Assembly (NCBI RefSeq): GCF_022347205.1
Contig: NZ_JAKRNE010000010.1
Location: forward strand, 26,095-90,094
Direction: 5' to 3'
DNA length: 64,000 nt
Source of the DNA: Corynebacterium sp. ACRPO
GTDB taxonomy: Bacteria > Actinomycetota > Actinomycetes > Mycobacteriales > Mycobacteriaceae
The notes below the pieces were generated by a model. It was not told the DNA's origin, did no database searches, and worked only from the letters and a program-made list of their open reading frames with translations. Shown here piece by piece: positions 41,015-50,443 of the stretch. The first letter of the stretch is position 1. Each line of letters starts with the position of its first letter. Position numbers and translations under genes: made by a program.

Positions 41015-42756
41015 CTTTGTCGTCCCTTCTGCCATGCGGTCCATAGTTGCTTATAGCGGCCACCATAATCTAACAATTCGTGGTGACTGCCTTGCTCCAC
41101 CACCCGCCCGTTATCCATCACGGCGATGTTATCGGCTCGTGCGGCTTGGTCTAGTCGGTGGGCCACTACCAATGCAGTTCGCCCACGCGTAACCGCTGTC
41201 GCGGCTTCTTCCAGAGCTTCCGCCCCCACCGATCCGGCCTCTGCGGTGGCCTCATCCATGATGACGATCTTGGGATCTAAAAGCAATATTCGCACCAGGG
41301 CAAGCTGCTGCGCTGCTACTGGGTCAAGGTGGATTCCCTGAGCGCCAATGACCGTATCTAGACCCTCCTCTAACTGCGCATACCACTGTGCGCCGACGCG
41401 CTGTAGTGCGTCTTCCATTTGTGCGTCTGAGGCTTGCGGGGCGGCCAAGGACAAATCTTCGCGCAGGGTTCCTGAGAATACGTGAACCTCTTGGGAAATC
41501 ATCGCTAAACGCGCCACCCTTTCGGAATCAGAAAGGGCCGAGACCTCTACTCCGTCCACCAAGACTGTTCCGGTAGCCGGGACTCGCAGTCCGGCCAAAA
41601 GAGCAGCGACCGTGGTCTTTCCTGCACCAGAAGCTCCCACCAGAGCTACGGTGTGCCCAGCGGGAAGCTTAAGGTTCACGTCTTGCACAGCCCAGCCGCC
41701 GTCATCGTAGCTGAAGCTCACTTCTTTCAATTCGGCAACTCCACCTGAGGCCGGGGCGCCGAAGTCTGGTACCGCCCGTGGTGGATCCATAACCACCCCA
41801 ACTATCCGAGACAGGGAGGCATAGCCGGATTGAACGGTATCGACTACTCGCATCAATCCCATGAGCGGACCCCGCAAGCGAATGAGAAGGAGCATGGCCG
41901 CGGTGACGGCGCCAACCGTGAGCGCCCCAGCCTGCACCACCCAAAAGCTGATGACCAGACCGCATACCAACATGACTAGCTCAATGACCGTCATCCATAG
42001 CTGTAGGACCATCATTGTCCTTCGCGCGGCGTACCCTTTGTCCACCACCTGTGCGGAGGCACGTTCAATACCGGCATGCATCTGGTCTTCCATGCCAAAG
42101 GCGCGCACAGTCTTTCGCCCTCGAATTGCCTCCAGGAGCCTGCGTGCCCGTTCCGCCATGGCAGCGCGTTCGTCGGTATAGCGTTGTGGAGCGCGCTGCA
42201 GGTACTGGCGCGCAGCAATGAAATATAGCGGCGTAACTGCGCCTACTACCAGTAGGTATTGCCAATTGAGGCTAACTAGTGCCACCCCGGTGGTTGCGAT
42301 GGCGAAGGCAGATTTCGCCAGCACGGGGACGGTCTCAGTTACGGCTGCCGATAGTTCTGCTACGTCGTCGGTCGAGCGAGAGACCAAATCCCCAGTGCCG
42401 GCTTCCTCCACACGGTGGGTAGGCAGGCGGAGAGCGGTAGAAACCATATCCTCGCGCAATGAGGAGATTACGCGCTCGCTCAGGCGCGAAAGAACATAGA
42501 ACCCCGTCGCGGAAAACAGAGCGGAGACCACAGCCACCAGCACCAACGAGATACCGATGGGCACAATGTCGCCTTGATCAATGACAGCGTCAACGATCTT
42601 TCCCAATAGGATGGGGATCGCTACATTGCTGCCGGCGCCTGCGGTAAGCAAGGCCAAGGCCGCTGCTGCTTGGGGGCGGGCACCGGGGACGTCGGAAAGC
42701 TGGCGTCCCACTTCCTTACGCACTCGGGGCCAGGAGGCCGTAGGAAACCGCATCAT
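41011..42756 (-). CDS. ABC exporter half-transporter with complete ATPase
   Basis: A 581-residue half-transporter: six membrane helices (about 30-310), then the nucleotide-binding domain with Walker A GASGAGKTT. The signature region is atypical (no LSGGQ; DPVAAQQLALVRILL instead), with Walker B KIVIMDEATAEAG and His in VAHRLDQ. The pairing is complementary to its partner: this half has the P-loop and a degenerate signature, whereas the upstream half has a good signature and no P-loop. ATG 42756 overlaps the partner's stop (ATGA). Confidence 0.9.
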   Translation of the reverse strand: MMRFPTASWPRVRKEVGRQLSDVPGARPQAAAALALLTAGAGSNVAIPILLGKIVDAVIDQGDIVPIGISLVLVAVVSALFSATGFYVLSRLSERVISSLREDMVSTALRLPTHRVEEAGTGDLVSRSTDDVAELSAAVTETVPVLAKSAFAIATTGVALVSLNWQYLLVVGAVTPLYFIAARQYLQRAPQRYTDERAAMAERARRLLEAIRGRKTVRAFGMEDQMHAGIERASAQVVDKGYAARRTMMVLQLWMTVIELVMLVCGLVISFWVVQAGALTVGAVTAAMLLLIRLRGPLMGLMRVVDTVQSGYASLSRIVGVVMDPPRAVPDFGAPASGGVAELKEVSFSYDDGGWAVQDVNLKLPAGHTVALVGASGAGKTTVAALLAGLRVPATGTVLVDGVEVSALSDSERVARLAMISQEVHVFSGTLREDLSLAAPQASDAQMEDALQRVGAQWYAQLEEGLDTVIGAQGIHLDPVAAQQLALVRILLLDPKIVIMDEATAEAGSVGAEALEEAATAVTRGRTALVVAHRLDQAARADNIAVMDNGRVVEQGSHHELLDYGGRYKQLWTAWQKGRQR

Positions 42757-44183
42757 AGCTGCGCCCCCACTGCTGCCCACGCCGGCGAAGTGGTGAAGAC
42801 AAGCGTGGGCTTAGGCCCGCGGTGATGCGCCACTCGCTGCGCAATTTCCTGCTCGGTCACCGAATCCACCGCGGTAGTTGGATCGGCCAAAATTAAGATC
42901 TCTGCGTCCGCAGCTATGGCTCGTGCAAGCGCCACGCGCTGTTGCTGTCCACCCGAAAGGTTTCGGCCGCCTTCTCCCACCTCACGGTCCAACCCGCCCG
43001 GGATATCTTCCCCTGCAGCTACGAAGAGGGCTCGTTGTGCACTCGCGCTATCCGGATGAATATTGTCCCGCACGGTCCCCTCGAAAAGCATAGTTTCGTG
43101 TGGAACAACCAGGAATCGCTCGCGCGGCAAGAATTCGAGATCCTCTGGAACAGGTTCGGGTACCACGTTGACCCCAGGAGCGAGGTCTGGAACCTGCGGT
43201 TCGCTCTTTTCCACCCCGGGGGCGGCAAGAAGGGCGGTAATGCGCTCAGCGCTTGCCTGTGCTGCCGCCCACCGCGAGGCGATATTTCGGCCCAGCATCG
43301 TCATCGGGGTGATAATGAACTGCGTGAGGCCAATGACCGTAATGAGTTCACCTACGCTCATCATGGAACGCATGGCCATCATTCCTGCACCAATACCCAC
43401 TGCAATGACATATACCGACCCCAAAATCTCCGTAGTCGCATTAAGTCGCGCTTGGGCAGCATTGGCTTCCACCGTTCGCGCATAGGCGGCACCAGACACC
43501 GCGGAATAACGCCTACTCACTGTGGCTACAGCGCCCAGGCCCTTAAGGATCCGCAGGCCCTGGACCACATCGGTGGCCATGGAGCTGGCTTTGGCCAACG
43601 CCGCTTGGCGGATTCCGGAACGCGTACGCAGAGGCTTTGCCGCCCGCACAGAGCCCCACACCATTAACGGCCCGCCACACAAAATAGCGATGCCTAAAGG
43701 CAGGTTAATACGGCTAGCCATGACCGCCACATACACAATGGCGGTGATCTCAGCGACGGGGAAAACCGTCATCATCACCGCATTCTGCACGCGCCGTGCG
43801 TCCGTGGAGGCGATGGCCAGCAGCTCGCCGGCGGTGCGGGGCTCGCCTGCGATGCCCCGCGGATCCTGAATCCTATCCGTGATGGACATGCGAACATCGT
43901 GCCCAATTACTAGCATGGCTCGCGCGTTAAGGCCGCGTCCGAACCATGCGGCTATGGCATTAAGACCAAAAGCTGCCCCCAATACCACCAGCCACATGCC
44001 TAATCGGTCAACGGATCCTTTCGACACAGCTTCATCAATGGCATGTCCCACGATCACTGGAGTCGATCCGTTAAGCAGAAAAGATACAGCCATGCAGAGT
44101 GCGGCCGGCACAGTGAGGGATGGACGAGAAAAGACAGTCTTTAGCAGCCACCTGGGATCTGATGGTGCAGGAAGTGTCCTCAT
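42753..44183 (-). CDS. ABC exporter half-transporter lacking the P-loop
   Basis: A 476-residue half-transporter, about 100 residues shorter than usual. The membrane domain (about 1-320) is complete. In the ATPase domain the whole Walker A region is missing: the sequence runs from the linker (LAPGVNVVPEPVPEDLEFL) straight to the Q-loop region (VVPHETMLFEGTVRDNI). The signature NLSGGQQQRVALARA starts at about 408. Walker B reads ILILADPTTAVDS, with Ala-Asp in place of Asp-Glu. It should form a heterodimer with the next gene product. TAGAAT lies 8 nt before ATG 44183, a leaderless pattern. Confidence 0.87.
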   Translation of the reverse strand: MRTLPAPSDPRWLLKTVFSRPSLTVPAALCMAVSFLLNGSTPVIVGHAIDEAVSKGSVDRLGMWLVVLGAAFGLNAIAAWFGRGLNARAMLVIGHDVRMSITDRIQDPRGIAGEPRTAGELLAIASTDARRVQNAVMMTVFPVAEITAIVYVAVMASRINLPLGIAILCGGPLMVWGSVRAAKPLRTRSGIRQAALAKASSMATDVVQGLRILKGLGAVATVSRRYSAVSGAAYARTVEANAAQARLNATTEILGSVYVIAVGIGAGMMAMRSMMSVGELITVIGLTQFIITPMTMLGRNIASRWAAAQASAERITALLAAPGVEKSEPQVPDLAPGVNVVPEPVPEDLEFLPRERFLVVPHETMLFEGTVRDNIHPDSASAQRALFVAAGEDIPGGLDREVGEGGRNLSGGQQQRVALARAIAADAEILILADPTTAVDSVTEQEIAQRVAHHRGPKPTLVFTTSPAWAAVGAQL

Positions 44184-44191
44184 AGGCAGCC

Positions 44192-44197
44192 ATTCTA
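44192..44197 (-). promoter_or_regulatory. -10 hexamer, leaderless promoter of the ABC/esterase operon
   Basis: Minus-strand TAGAAT, 8 nt before ATG 44183; divergent from the methyltransferase promoter (TAGGTT near 44206). Confidence 0.5.
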
Positions 44198-44220
44198 ATT
44201 CGCGGTAGGTTAGATGGGCT

Positions 44221-45027
44221 ATGACGACTCGCCGCCCCGATCCCAGCCACTTCCCTAGCTACCGCAAGGCCTCCACTAGACAAGGCCCCGGCTTCCGCAA
44301 TGCCGCGCAACGTACCGCTTCCGCCCAGGCCTTCCGCCGCGGCGCGAGCACCTACCACGATGTGCGCCCCGGTTATCCGGACGAGGTTTCTGCCCTTATC
44401 GCTGACGCCCATACCGTTGCCGATATTGGTGCCGGTACTGGAAAACTCACCGAGTCCCTACCCAATCCTCGGGTTGTGGCTCTGGAGCCCTCCGCAGATA
44501 TGGCTGGAATTCTCGCAGCACGCCTCCACCTGCCAGTCCTTCGTGCTACGGCCGAAAACACCGCGCTTGCCGACGCCTCCTTTGACGCCGTCTGCCTCGC
44601 CCAAACCTGGCACTGGGTCGACGTACCAGCCGCCTGTGCAGAGCTTGACCGCGTCCTCGCGCCGGGCGGGAAGATTCTCCTGGTGTGGAACACGCTTGAT
44701 GTCAACGCGGACCCCTGGATCCTGCGGCTGTCTCGGATCATGCACTCCGGGGATGTACATAAACCAGGCTTTTATCCGAACTACACGGAGCCGTGGTCTT
44801 TAGACCACGAGCTGCGCTTGACCTGGGAGAACGAGCTTACCCCGGAGCAGCTTCACCAGCTGATGCACACCCGATCCTATTGGCTGCGCAATGGCGAAGA
44901 CATCCATGAACGTATGACCCACAACCTGGATTGGTACCTCTACGAGCACATGGGATTTAAGCCGGGGCAAAAACTACGCATCCCGTACCGCACGGATGCC
45001 TTCGTGCTGGTACGGGATTCGGATTAG
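44221..45027 (+). CDS. Class I SAM-dependent methyltransferase
   Basis: A 268-residue methyltransferase (Methyltransf_11 type) with motif I VADIGAGTGKLTESL, acidic residue in VVALEPSADM, AENTALADASFDAVCLAQTWHWVD and the post-motif LAPGGKILLVWNT. This architecture is common in small-molecule methyltransferases of Actinobacteria. The substrate is unknown. The stop overlaps the convergent transporter gene by 4 nt. Confidence 0.88.
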   Translation: MTTRRPDPSHFPSYRKASTRQGPGFRNAAQRTASAQAFRRGASTYHDVRPGYPDEVSALIADAHTVADIGAGTGKLTESLPNPRVVALEPSADMAGILAARLHLPVLRATAENTALADASFDAVCLAQTWHWVDVPAACAELDRVLAPGGKILLVWNTLDVNADPWILRLSRIMHSGDVHKPGFYPNYTEPWSLDHELRLTWENELTPEQLHQLMHTRSYWLRNGEDIHERMTHNLDWYLYEHMGFKPGQKLRIPYRTDAFVLVRDSD

Positions 45028-46409
45028 AGCAGGACCTGCGCCAGTAGCGAGCCCACCACGCAGGAGGTGAACACCGAGATGGCGCCAGGGACAAGGAAGG
45101 AGTGGTTGATGACGAACTTGCCAATGTGGGTAGTGCCCGTGCGGTCGAAGCCGATGCAGGCTAGGTCCGAAGGGTAGGTTGGCAAAATGAAGTAGCCGTA
45201 TGCTGCGCCGTAGAAACCAACGATAATGGCGGGATCGATGCCGAGCTGCAGGCCAATCGGAGCGATGGCAACCAGGGCGGCGGCCTGGGAGTTGACCAGC
45301 TTGGACACGATGACCAGTACCACCGCGTAGGCCCACGGGGCGGCCTCCACTACGGACCCGAGGTTGGACTCCAGGGCATCGATATGGGCTTCGAAGAAGG
45401 TATCTGCCATCCATGCCACACCAAAGACCGAGAATACTGCGGTCATACCAGCCTTAAAGACTGGCGTGGACGCGATCTTCTTCGGGTCAGCCTTGCAGCT
45501 AAGCAGGATGATTGCGCCGGCAACAAGCATGACCATTTGGATAACCAGGTTCATCGAAAGCGGGCTCAACTCGCCATCATCGCCTGGGACGAGGGGGCGC
45601 AGGAACTCGAACGCACCGAGTGCCACCACGCTGGCGATAGCCACGAGGAAGATAACTACCGCTCGTTTTGCTTCTGGCGAAAATTCCTCATCCATGAGCG
45701 ACCCGGTGGACTGGTGAATGCTTTCTGCGAACTCCGGATCCTTCATGCGCTCCTGGAATGCCGGGTCCTCGTCCAAATCCTTGCCGCGGCGCAGCGACCA
45801 CAGCGCAGCGAGGATAACGCCGGCAAGCGAGGCGGGCATAGCCACCATGAGGATCTGCGGAATGGAATAGGCGTGATCGATAGCGCCGGCATTTTCCGCG
45901 ATGATGGACGCTAGGGATACGGTGGCCACAGACACTGGAGAGGCCGTAATACCCATTTGAGCCGACGTCGATGCCACGGCCATGGGGCGCTCTGGGCGGA
46001 TGCCTTTCTTCAGGGCAATATCCTCGATGATCGGAAACATCGTGTACACGACGTGACCCGTACCGCATAGAACCGTCAGGAACCAAGTGGTCAGCGGCGC
46101 GAGGATGGTAATGCGCTCTGGGTGGGCGCGGAGAAACTTCTCGGCAAATTGCATCATCACTTCCAAGCCGCGCGCCTGTTGCAAGGTGGCCGCGCAACCG
46201 ATGACCGCAATGATGGTCAGCATCACGGACACCGGCGGCTCACCCGGGGCGAGGCCGAAGACAAAGACCATGAGCATCAAACCGATGCCGGAAATAAGAC
46301 CAAGTCCGATACCACCATAGCGAGTGCCCAGAAGCAGGGCACTGAGGATGATGATGACCTGAAGCACGATGGCCAGAATTGAATCTGGCGCAATTACGCT
46401 GGCTAGCAT
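45024..46409 (-). CDS. DcuA/DcuB-type C4-dicarboxylate transporter
   Basis: A 461-residue membrane protein with about 10-12 helices and the Dcu family layout: N-terminal GGIGLGLISGIGLMLMVFVFG, CGTGHVVYTMFPIIEDIA, RPERPMAVASTSAQMGITASPVS, and the C-terminal YGYFILPTYPSDLACIGFDRTGTTHIG. Dcu carriers exchange aspartate, fumarate and succinate, mostly under low oxygen. A central loop (about 205-250) is hydrophilic and acidic. GGAAGG lies 8 nt before the ATG. Confidence 0.92.
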   Translation of the reverse strand: MLASVIAPDSILAIVLQVIIILSALLLGTRYGGIGLGLISGIGLMLMVFVFGLAPGEPPVSVMLTIIAVIGCAATLQQARGLEVMMQFAEKFLRAHPERITILAPLTTWFLTVLCGTGHVVYTMFPIIEDIALKKGIRPERPMAVASTSAQMGITASPVSVATVSLASIIAENAGAIDHAYSIPQILMVAMPASLAGVILAALWSLRRGKDLDEDPAFQERMKDPEFAESIHQSTGSLMDEEFSPEAKRAVVIFLVAIASVVALGAFEFLRPLVPGDDGELSPLSMNLVIQMVMLVAGAIILLSCKADPKKIASTPVFKAGMTAVFSVFGVAWMADTFFEAHIDALESNLGSVVEAAPWAYAVVLVIVSKLVNSQAAALVAIAPIGLQLGIDPAIIVGFYGAAYGYFILPTYPSDLACIGFDRTGTTHIGKFVINHSFLVPGAISVFTSCVVGSLLAQVLL

Positions 46410-46485
46410 GCTGAGCCTTCCATCACGAGAGAATCTTTGACTGGTTATATCCTATCCAGACCCACATGAACGGATATAAACGGAA

Positions 46486-46532
46486 AGGCGAGCGAAGTCT
46501 CACACCGTGTCCGGTGCAATAATCGCTCGCCT
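46486..46532 (-). terminator. Terminator of the cmk-der operon
   Basis: Outer stem AGGCGAGCGA / TCGCTCGCCT encloses a small CACCG / CGGTG hairpin; on the minus strand TTTCCGTTT follows. Confidence 0.75.
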
Positions 46533-46565
46533 GAATGCTATAATCCCAGCGTAACGGGCATACTG

Positions 46566-48146
46566 CTAGCGCTTCTTGCCGCGCTTTTCCCTCACGCGCA
46601 CTGCGATGCGGATAGGCGTTCCGTGGAAACCGAACCGCTCGCGGAACTTGCGCTCAAGGTAGCGGCGATACGCCGCATCCAAGAAGCCCGTCGTAAACAA
46701 GACGATGGTCGGCGGCTGAGTCGAGGCCTGCGTGGCGAACAATACGCGCGGCAGGCGGTTATTCTTCATCGGCGGCGGGTTAGCCGCGATAGCCTCACGC
46801 AGCCAGTTATTCAGCTGGCCCGTGGACACACGCTGATCCCAGCTTTCCAGTGCCTCAATCATGGCCGGCTCCAGCTTCTGCAGCGCGCGGCCCGTTTCCG
46901 CAGAGATATTCACACGCGTAACCCACGGCAAGTGGCTCAGCTGCTGATCAATCTCGCGGTCCAGGTAGTAGCGGCGATCCTCATCCATGAGGTCCCACTT
47001 ATTAAACGCAATCACCAGTGCCTTACCCGCCTCGAGCACCATATTGAGCACGCGCTGGTCTTGCTCGGAGATCTCCTCAGAGGCGTCGATAAGCATGATG
47101 CAGACCTCAGCAGCATCGATTACGCCGCGGGTGCGCAAGGACGCATAGTACTCATGCCCCTGCGCATTCTTTACCTTCTTGCGCAGGCCCGCGGTATCAA
47201 TGAACTTCCACAGCTGCTCATCTAGCTGCACTAGAGAGTCCACCGGATCCACGGTGGTTCCCGCGACGTTGTCGACCACGGAGCGCTCCTCGCTGGTGAG
47301 CTTATTCAGCAGCGAGGACTTGCCGACGTTAGGCTTGCCCACCAATGCGACGCGGCGAGGTCCAGAGGTAATCGCGGTCTGCCGAGGTTCTTCAGGGAAG
47401 ACCCGCAGAATCTCATCGAGCACGTCCGCACCGCCGCGGCCATGCTGGGCGGATACGGGCCACGGATCGCCCAAACCCAAGGCATAAAATTCCGCCATAT
47501 CCGCGTACTGATTATCGGAATCGAACTTATTCGATACCAAAATCACTGGCACAGGCGATTTCTGCAGGCGGCGGGCCATAACCTCATCCGTCTCCGTGAT
47601 GCCCACCTTGGTGTCCACCACCATAACGATGACATCGGCAGTTTCCATGGCGACTTCTGCCTGGCGGGCAATCGCCGCATGGATACCCTTCACGTTGGGA
47701 TCCCAGCCACCGGTGTCCTGCACCAAAAAGCGCTGGCCATTCCAGTCTGCTACGTAGGAAATTCGGTCACGAGTAACGCCTGGGTGGTCCTCTACCACCG
47801 CTTCGCGGCGGCCAAGGAAACGGTTGACCAAAGAGGACTTGCCCACATTTGGGCGACCGACTACGGCCACCGTGCACAAAGCTTCTTCGGTGTGATCATC
47901 GGACTCCACGCCAAAGGCACGGGAGAGTTCTTCCCACTCCTCTTCGCTCAGGGGTTCTTCTGTGTGCGCATCGTCGCCATAATCGGCCTCTCCGAATTCC
48001 GAGTCATCGAAGTCATAGTCGAATTCCTCGGTATTGAAATCATCGGCGGCCCAACCAGGAGAGGCTTCTACCACCTCATCATCGAACTTTCCGGCTGGGT
48101 AATGGAACTGAGTCTCCGACTCTTCCTGGGGATCGTGATTAGTCAT
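46566..48146 (-). CDS. der: Ribosome-assembly GTPase Der (EngA)
   Basis: A 526-residue tandem GTPase needed for 50S ribosome assembly. It has an acidic N-terminal extension of about 85 residues, then two G domains (P-loops [10 protein letters not shown] and [14 protein letters not shown] and NKWD motifs) and the C-terminal KH-like domain ending in basic KRGKKR. The start overlaps the end of cmk by 8 nt and uses AAAGGAG inside cmk, so translation is coupled. Confidence 0.96.
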   Translation of the reverse strand: MTNHDPQEESETQFHYPAGKFDDEVVEASPGWAADDFNTEEFDYDFDDSEFGEADYGDDAHTEEPLSEEEWEELSRAFGVESDDHTEEALCTVAVVGRPNVGKSSLVNRFLGRREAVVEDHPGVTRDRISYVADWNGQRFLVQDTGGWDPNVKGIHAAIARQAEVAMETADVIVMVVDTKVGITETDEVMARRLQKSPVPVILVSNKFDSDNQYADMAEFYALGLGDPWPVSAQHGRGGADVLDEILRVFPEEPRQTAITSGPRRVALVGKPNVGKSSLLNKLTSEERSVVDNVAGTTVDPVDSLVQLDEQLWKFIDTAGLRKKVKNAQGHEYYASLRTRGVIDAAEVCIMLIDASEEISEQDQRVLNMVLEAGKALVIAFNKWDLMDEDRRYYLDREIDQQLSHLPWVTRVNISAETGRALQKLEPAMIEALESWDQRVSTGQLNNWLREAIAANPPPMKNNRLPRVLFATQASTQPPTIVLFTTGFLDAAYRRYLERKFRERFGFHGTPIRIAVRVREKRGKKR

Positions 48147-48834
48147 TGACAGACTCCTTTACCACGTTAATTAGAGCTTCCAGCACATCCTCTGGGCTCA
48201 TATTGGAAGTATCGACTAGGGTTGCGTCTTCCGCTGGGCGCAGTGGTGAGGTCTTGCGGGAAGAATCCGCCGCATCACGGCGCTGGACATCTGCAAGTAC
48301 CGTCTCGTAATCCGAAGCGATGCCCGCCTTTTCATTCTGGGCTTGGCGGCGCTGCGCGCGGACCTCGGCAGAGGCAGTCATGAATGCCTTTGCGGGGGCG
48401 TCGGCAAGCACCACAGTGCCAATATCGCGTCCTTCTACAATCGCGCGGTGAGCCTCGCGGGCAAGCTTGCGCTGCAGCGCGACCAGATTCTCGCGCACCT
48501 CCGGAATGGCAGATACGGCGGACACGTTACGGGTGACTTCGTCTTCTCGAATAACGCGCGAGACGTCCTCACCGCCGAGGAGAACCTCGGTGGAGTCCGG
48601 GTCATCGGATACCCCTAAGGGCAGATTGGCCGTAGCCGCAATAACCGCGGCGGTGTCAGCAGGGTCGACGCCTTCACGCAGCACCGCAAGCGTTGCCACT
48701 CGGTACATAGCACCAGTGTCGACGTACTTTGCATCCAGCTGCTTGGCCAGCGCACGGCACGTGGTCGACTTTCCAGTTCCAGATGGGCCATCCACGGCTA
48801 GGATGAGACCCTCATTCGGCATATTAGAAATCAT
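48139..48834 (-). CDS. cmk: Cytidylate kinase
   Basis: A 231-residue CMP/dCMP kinase with P-loop [19 protein letters not shown], the CMP-specific insert, GRDIGTVVL and the C-terminal [14 protein letters not shown]. It is coupled at both ends: its ATG overlaps the rluB stop (TAATG) and its 3' end overlaps der. Confidence 0.96.
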   Translation of the reverse strand: MISNMPNEGLILAVDGPSGTGKSTTCRALAKQLDAKYVDTGAMYRVATLAVLREGVDPADTAAVIAATANLPLGVSDDPDSTEVLLGGEDVSRVIREDEVTRNVSAVSAIPEVRENLVALQRKLAREAHRAIVEGRDIGTVVLADAPAKAFMTASAEVRAQRRQAQNEKAGIASDYETVLADVQRRDAADSSRKTSPLRPAEDATLVDTSNMSPEDVLEALINVVKESVND

Positions 48835-49745
48835 TACATCTCCACCGCCTTGTACAGGCTAGTCAGCTCGCTGGAATTAAGGGCACGCAGACCGCCCGGC
48901 TTCATATCGCCCAGCTGAACCGTATGCAGCTTGGTGCGCACCAGGCGCTGCACGGGGAAGCCGGCCTCCTTCAACATGCGGCGCACGATATGTTTACGGC
49001 CTTCATGCAGCTCAAGACGCACCAGGGAATAACCCTGGTTGGTATCAACTACCTGTGCAAAGTCGGCCTTTGCCAGTCCGTCTTCCAGCTCGATGCCTTC
49101 CTTGAGCTGGCGCACGAGCTTCCTATCGGCCTCGCCCAAAACGGTGGCGAGGTAGGTCTTGGTCACCTCGTACTTGGGGTGCATCAAGCGGTTGGCCAAC
49201 TCGCCATCATTGGTGAGGATAAGCAGGCCTTCCGTATCGGCGTCGAGGCGGCCGACGTGAAAGAGTCGCTGGCCAGCTGCGACCTTTTCTGACACCACGT
49301 CGCCCACGCACGGGCGCCCCAGGTCATCAGACATGGTGGACTGCATGCCGCGCGGCTTATTGAGCACAAAATATTCGTGCTCCTCATTGACGTTGACGCG
49401 CACGCCGTCTACTCGGATGACGTCAACGGAGGGGTTTACCTTGACGCCTTGCTTGGCGATGATCTTGCCGTTGACCTCAACTCGGCCGGCATCGATGAGG
49501 ATTTCTGCGTGGCGGCGGGAAGCGACGCCCGCCTTGGCGAGCACCTTTTGGAGGCGCTCTCCCTTGGGCTTGTCTTCATCGACCAGCCAATCGGCGCCCA
49601 ATTCGCGGGCTACGGATTCTGCGGTAGCCTTCTGCTTTTTCTTTGACACATGCTGGTGACGGGCCGGCTTAGCATTGGAGACAATGATGTCACTGTCTCG
49701 CTGCTTCTTATCCGGTGTGCCGTCACGGCGAGCGGGAGGAGTCAC
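48834..49745 (-). CDS. rluB: 23S rRNA pseudouridine synthase RluB-like
   Basis: A 303-residue enzyme: a charged N-terminal tail (about 1-60), S4 RNA-binding domain (RLQKVLAKAGVASRRHAEILIDAGRVEVNG) and the RsuA/RluB catalytic domain with Asp in HVGRLDADTEGLLIL and later GRKHIVRRML. It modifies helix 89/90-region uridines in 23S rRNA in known members. Start GTG with AAAGGAC upstream; it heads the rluB-cmk-der operon, separated from scpB by 55 bp. Confidence 0.93.
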   Translation of the reverse strand: MTPPARRDGTPDKKQRDSDIIVSNAKPARHQHVSKKKQKATAESVARELGADWLVDEDKPKGERLQKVLAKAGVASRRHAEILIDAGRVEVNGKIIAKQGVKVNPSVDVIRVDGVRVNVNEEHEYFVLNKPRGMQSTMSDDLGRPCVGDVVSEKVAAGQRLFHVGRLDADTEGLLILTNDGELANRLMHPKYEVTKTYLATVLGEADRKLVRQLKEGIELEDGLAKADFAQVVDTNQGYSLVRLELHEGRKHIVRRMLKEAGFPVQRLVRTKLHTVQLGDMKPGGLRALNSSELTSLYKAVEM

Positions 49746-49800
49746 GTACGTGTCCTTTTCTCTCGAAGATATGAAATTACCTGGGCAATCCTACCCCACG

Positions 49801-50355
49801 CTAGTACTCTTCGTCGATCGCCTCTACGTCAGGCAACAGCGGTGCCAAGTCTGGCAGGCGCTCCAAAGAATCGATCCCCAATAACTCGAGGAACAATTCT
49901 GTCGTCTCGTACCGGTGCGCAGCGCCTTCAAAATCATCCTGCGGCAGCTCCCGGACCAACCCGCGCAGGTTAAGGGTACGCATCACGCCATCAACGTTGA
50001 CACCGCGAACCGCCGCCACCTGCTGGCGGGTGACGGGCTGGCGATAAGCCACTACCGCCAAAGTCTCCAGAGCAGCACGGGAGAGTTTGGTTTGGGCACC
50101 ATCCAAGAGGAATTCTTCTACCGGCCCCGCATTGTCGGTGCGCGTATAAAAGCGCCACCCCTCTTGGGTCTCGCGCAGGTCAATACCGGAACCGCGACTA
50201 TCCAACTCGCGCTGAATGGAACGCAAGCAATCACTAACGACGTCCGTTTCCGCCCCCAGCGCACGCGCCAATGACTCCACAGAGGCTGGGGAGTCGAGCA
50301 CGAGCAGTATGGACTCAAGACGGGAACGCAACTGCGAGATGAGGGGAAGATCCAT
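49801..50355 (-). CDS. scpB: Segregation and condensation protein B
   Basis: A 184-residue paired winged-helix subunit of the SMC-ScpAB condensin (LESILLVLDSPASVESLA ... LSRAALETLAVVAYRQPVTRQQVAAVRGVNVDGVMRTL). It binds the kleisin ScpA. TAAACT stands 8 nt before ATG 50355, so it has its own, probably leaderless, promoter. That fits the break from scpA caused by the opposite-strand GNAT gene. Confidence 0.95.
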   Translation of the reverse strand: MDLPLISQLRSRLESILLVLDSPASVESLARALGAETDVVSDCLRSIQRELDSRGSGIDLRETQEGWRFYTRTDNAGPVEEFLLDGAQTKLSRAALETLAVVAYRQPVTRQQVAAVRGVNVDGVMRTLNLRGLVRELPQDDFEGAAHRYETTELFLELLGIDSLERLPDLAPLLPDVEAIDEEY

Positions 50356-50363
50356 AGCGCCCG

Positions 50364-50369
50364 AGTTTA
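50364..50369 (-). promoter_or_regulatory. -10 hexamer, leaderless promoter of scpB
   Basis: Minus-strand TAAACT, 8 nt before ATG 50355. Confidence 0.5.
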
Positions 50370-50431
50370 CTGGAGAAGAAAAAGTCGCTGAAAATTTTCC
50401 AAATCACTTTCGCTCCCTACTGTGACTCGGC

Positions 50432-50437
50432 TAACAT
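50432..50437 (+). promoter_or_regulatory. -10 hexamer, leaderless promoter of the GNAT gene
   Basis: TAACAT, 6 nt before ATG 50444, divergent from the scpB promoter. Confidence 0.5.
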
Positions 50438-50443
50438 ATTGTC

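Noticed and set aside
42942..43667. A 241-codon plus-strand frame
   Set aside because: Lies antisense to the P-loop-less ABC gene. I considered whether it explained the missing P-loop by a frameshift, but no GxxGxGK[ST] appears in any frame there.
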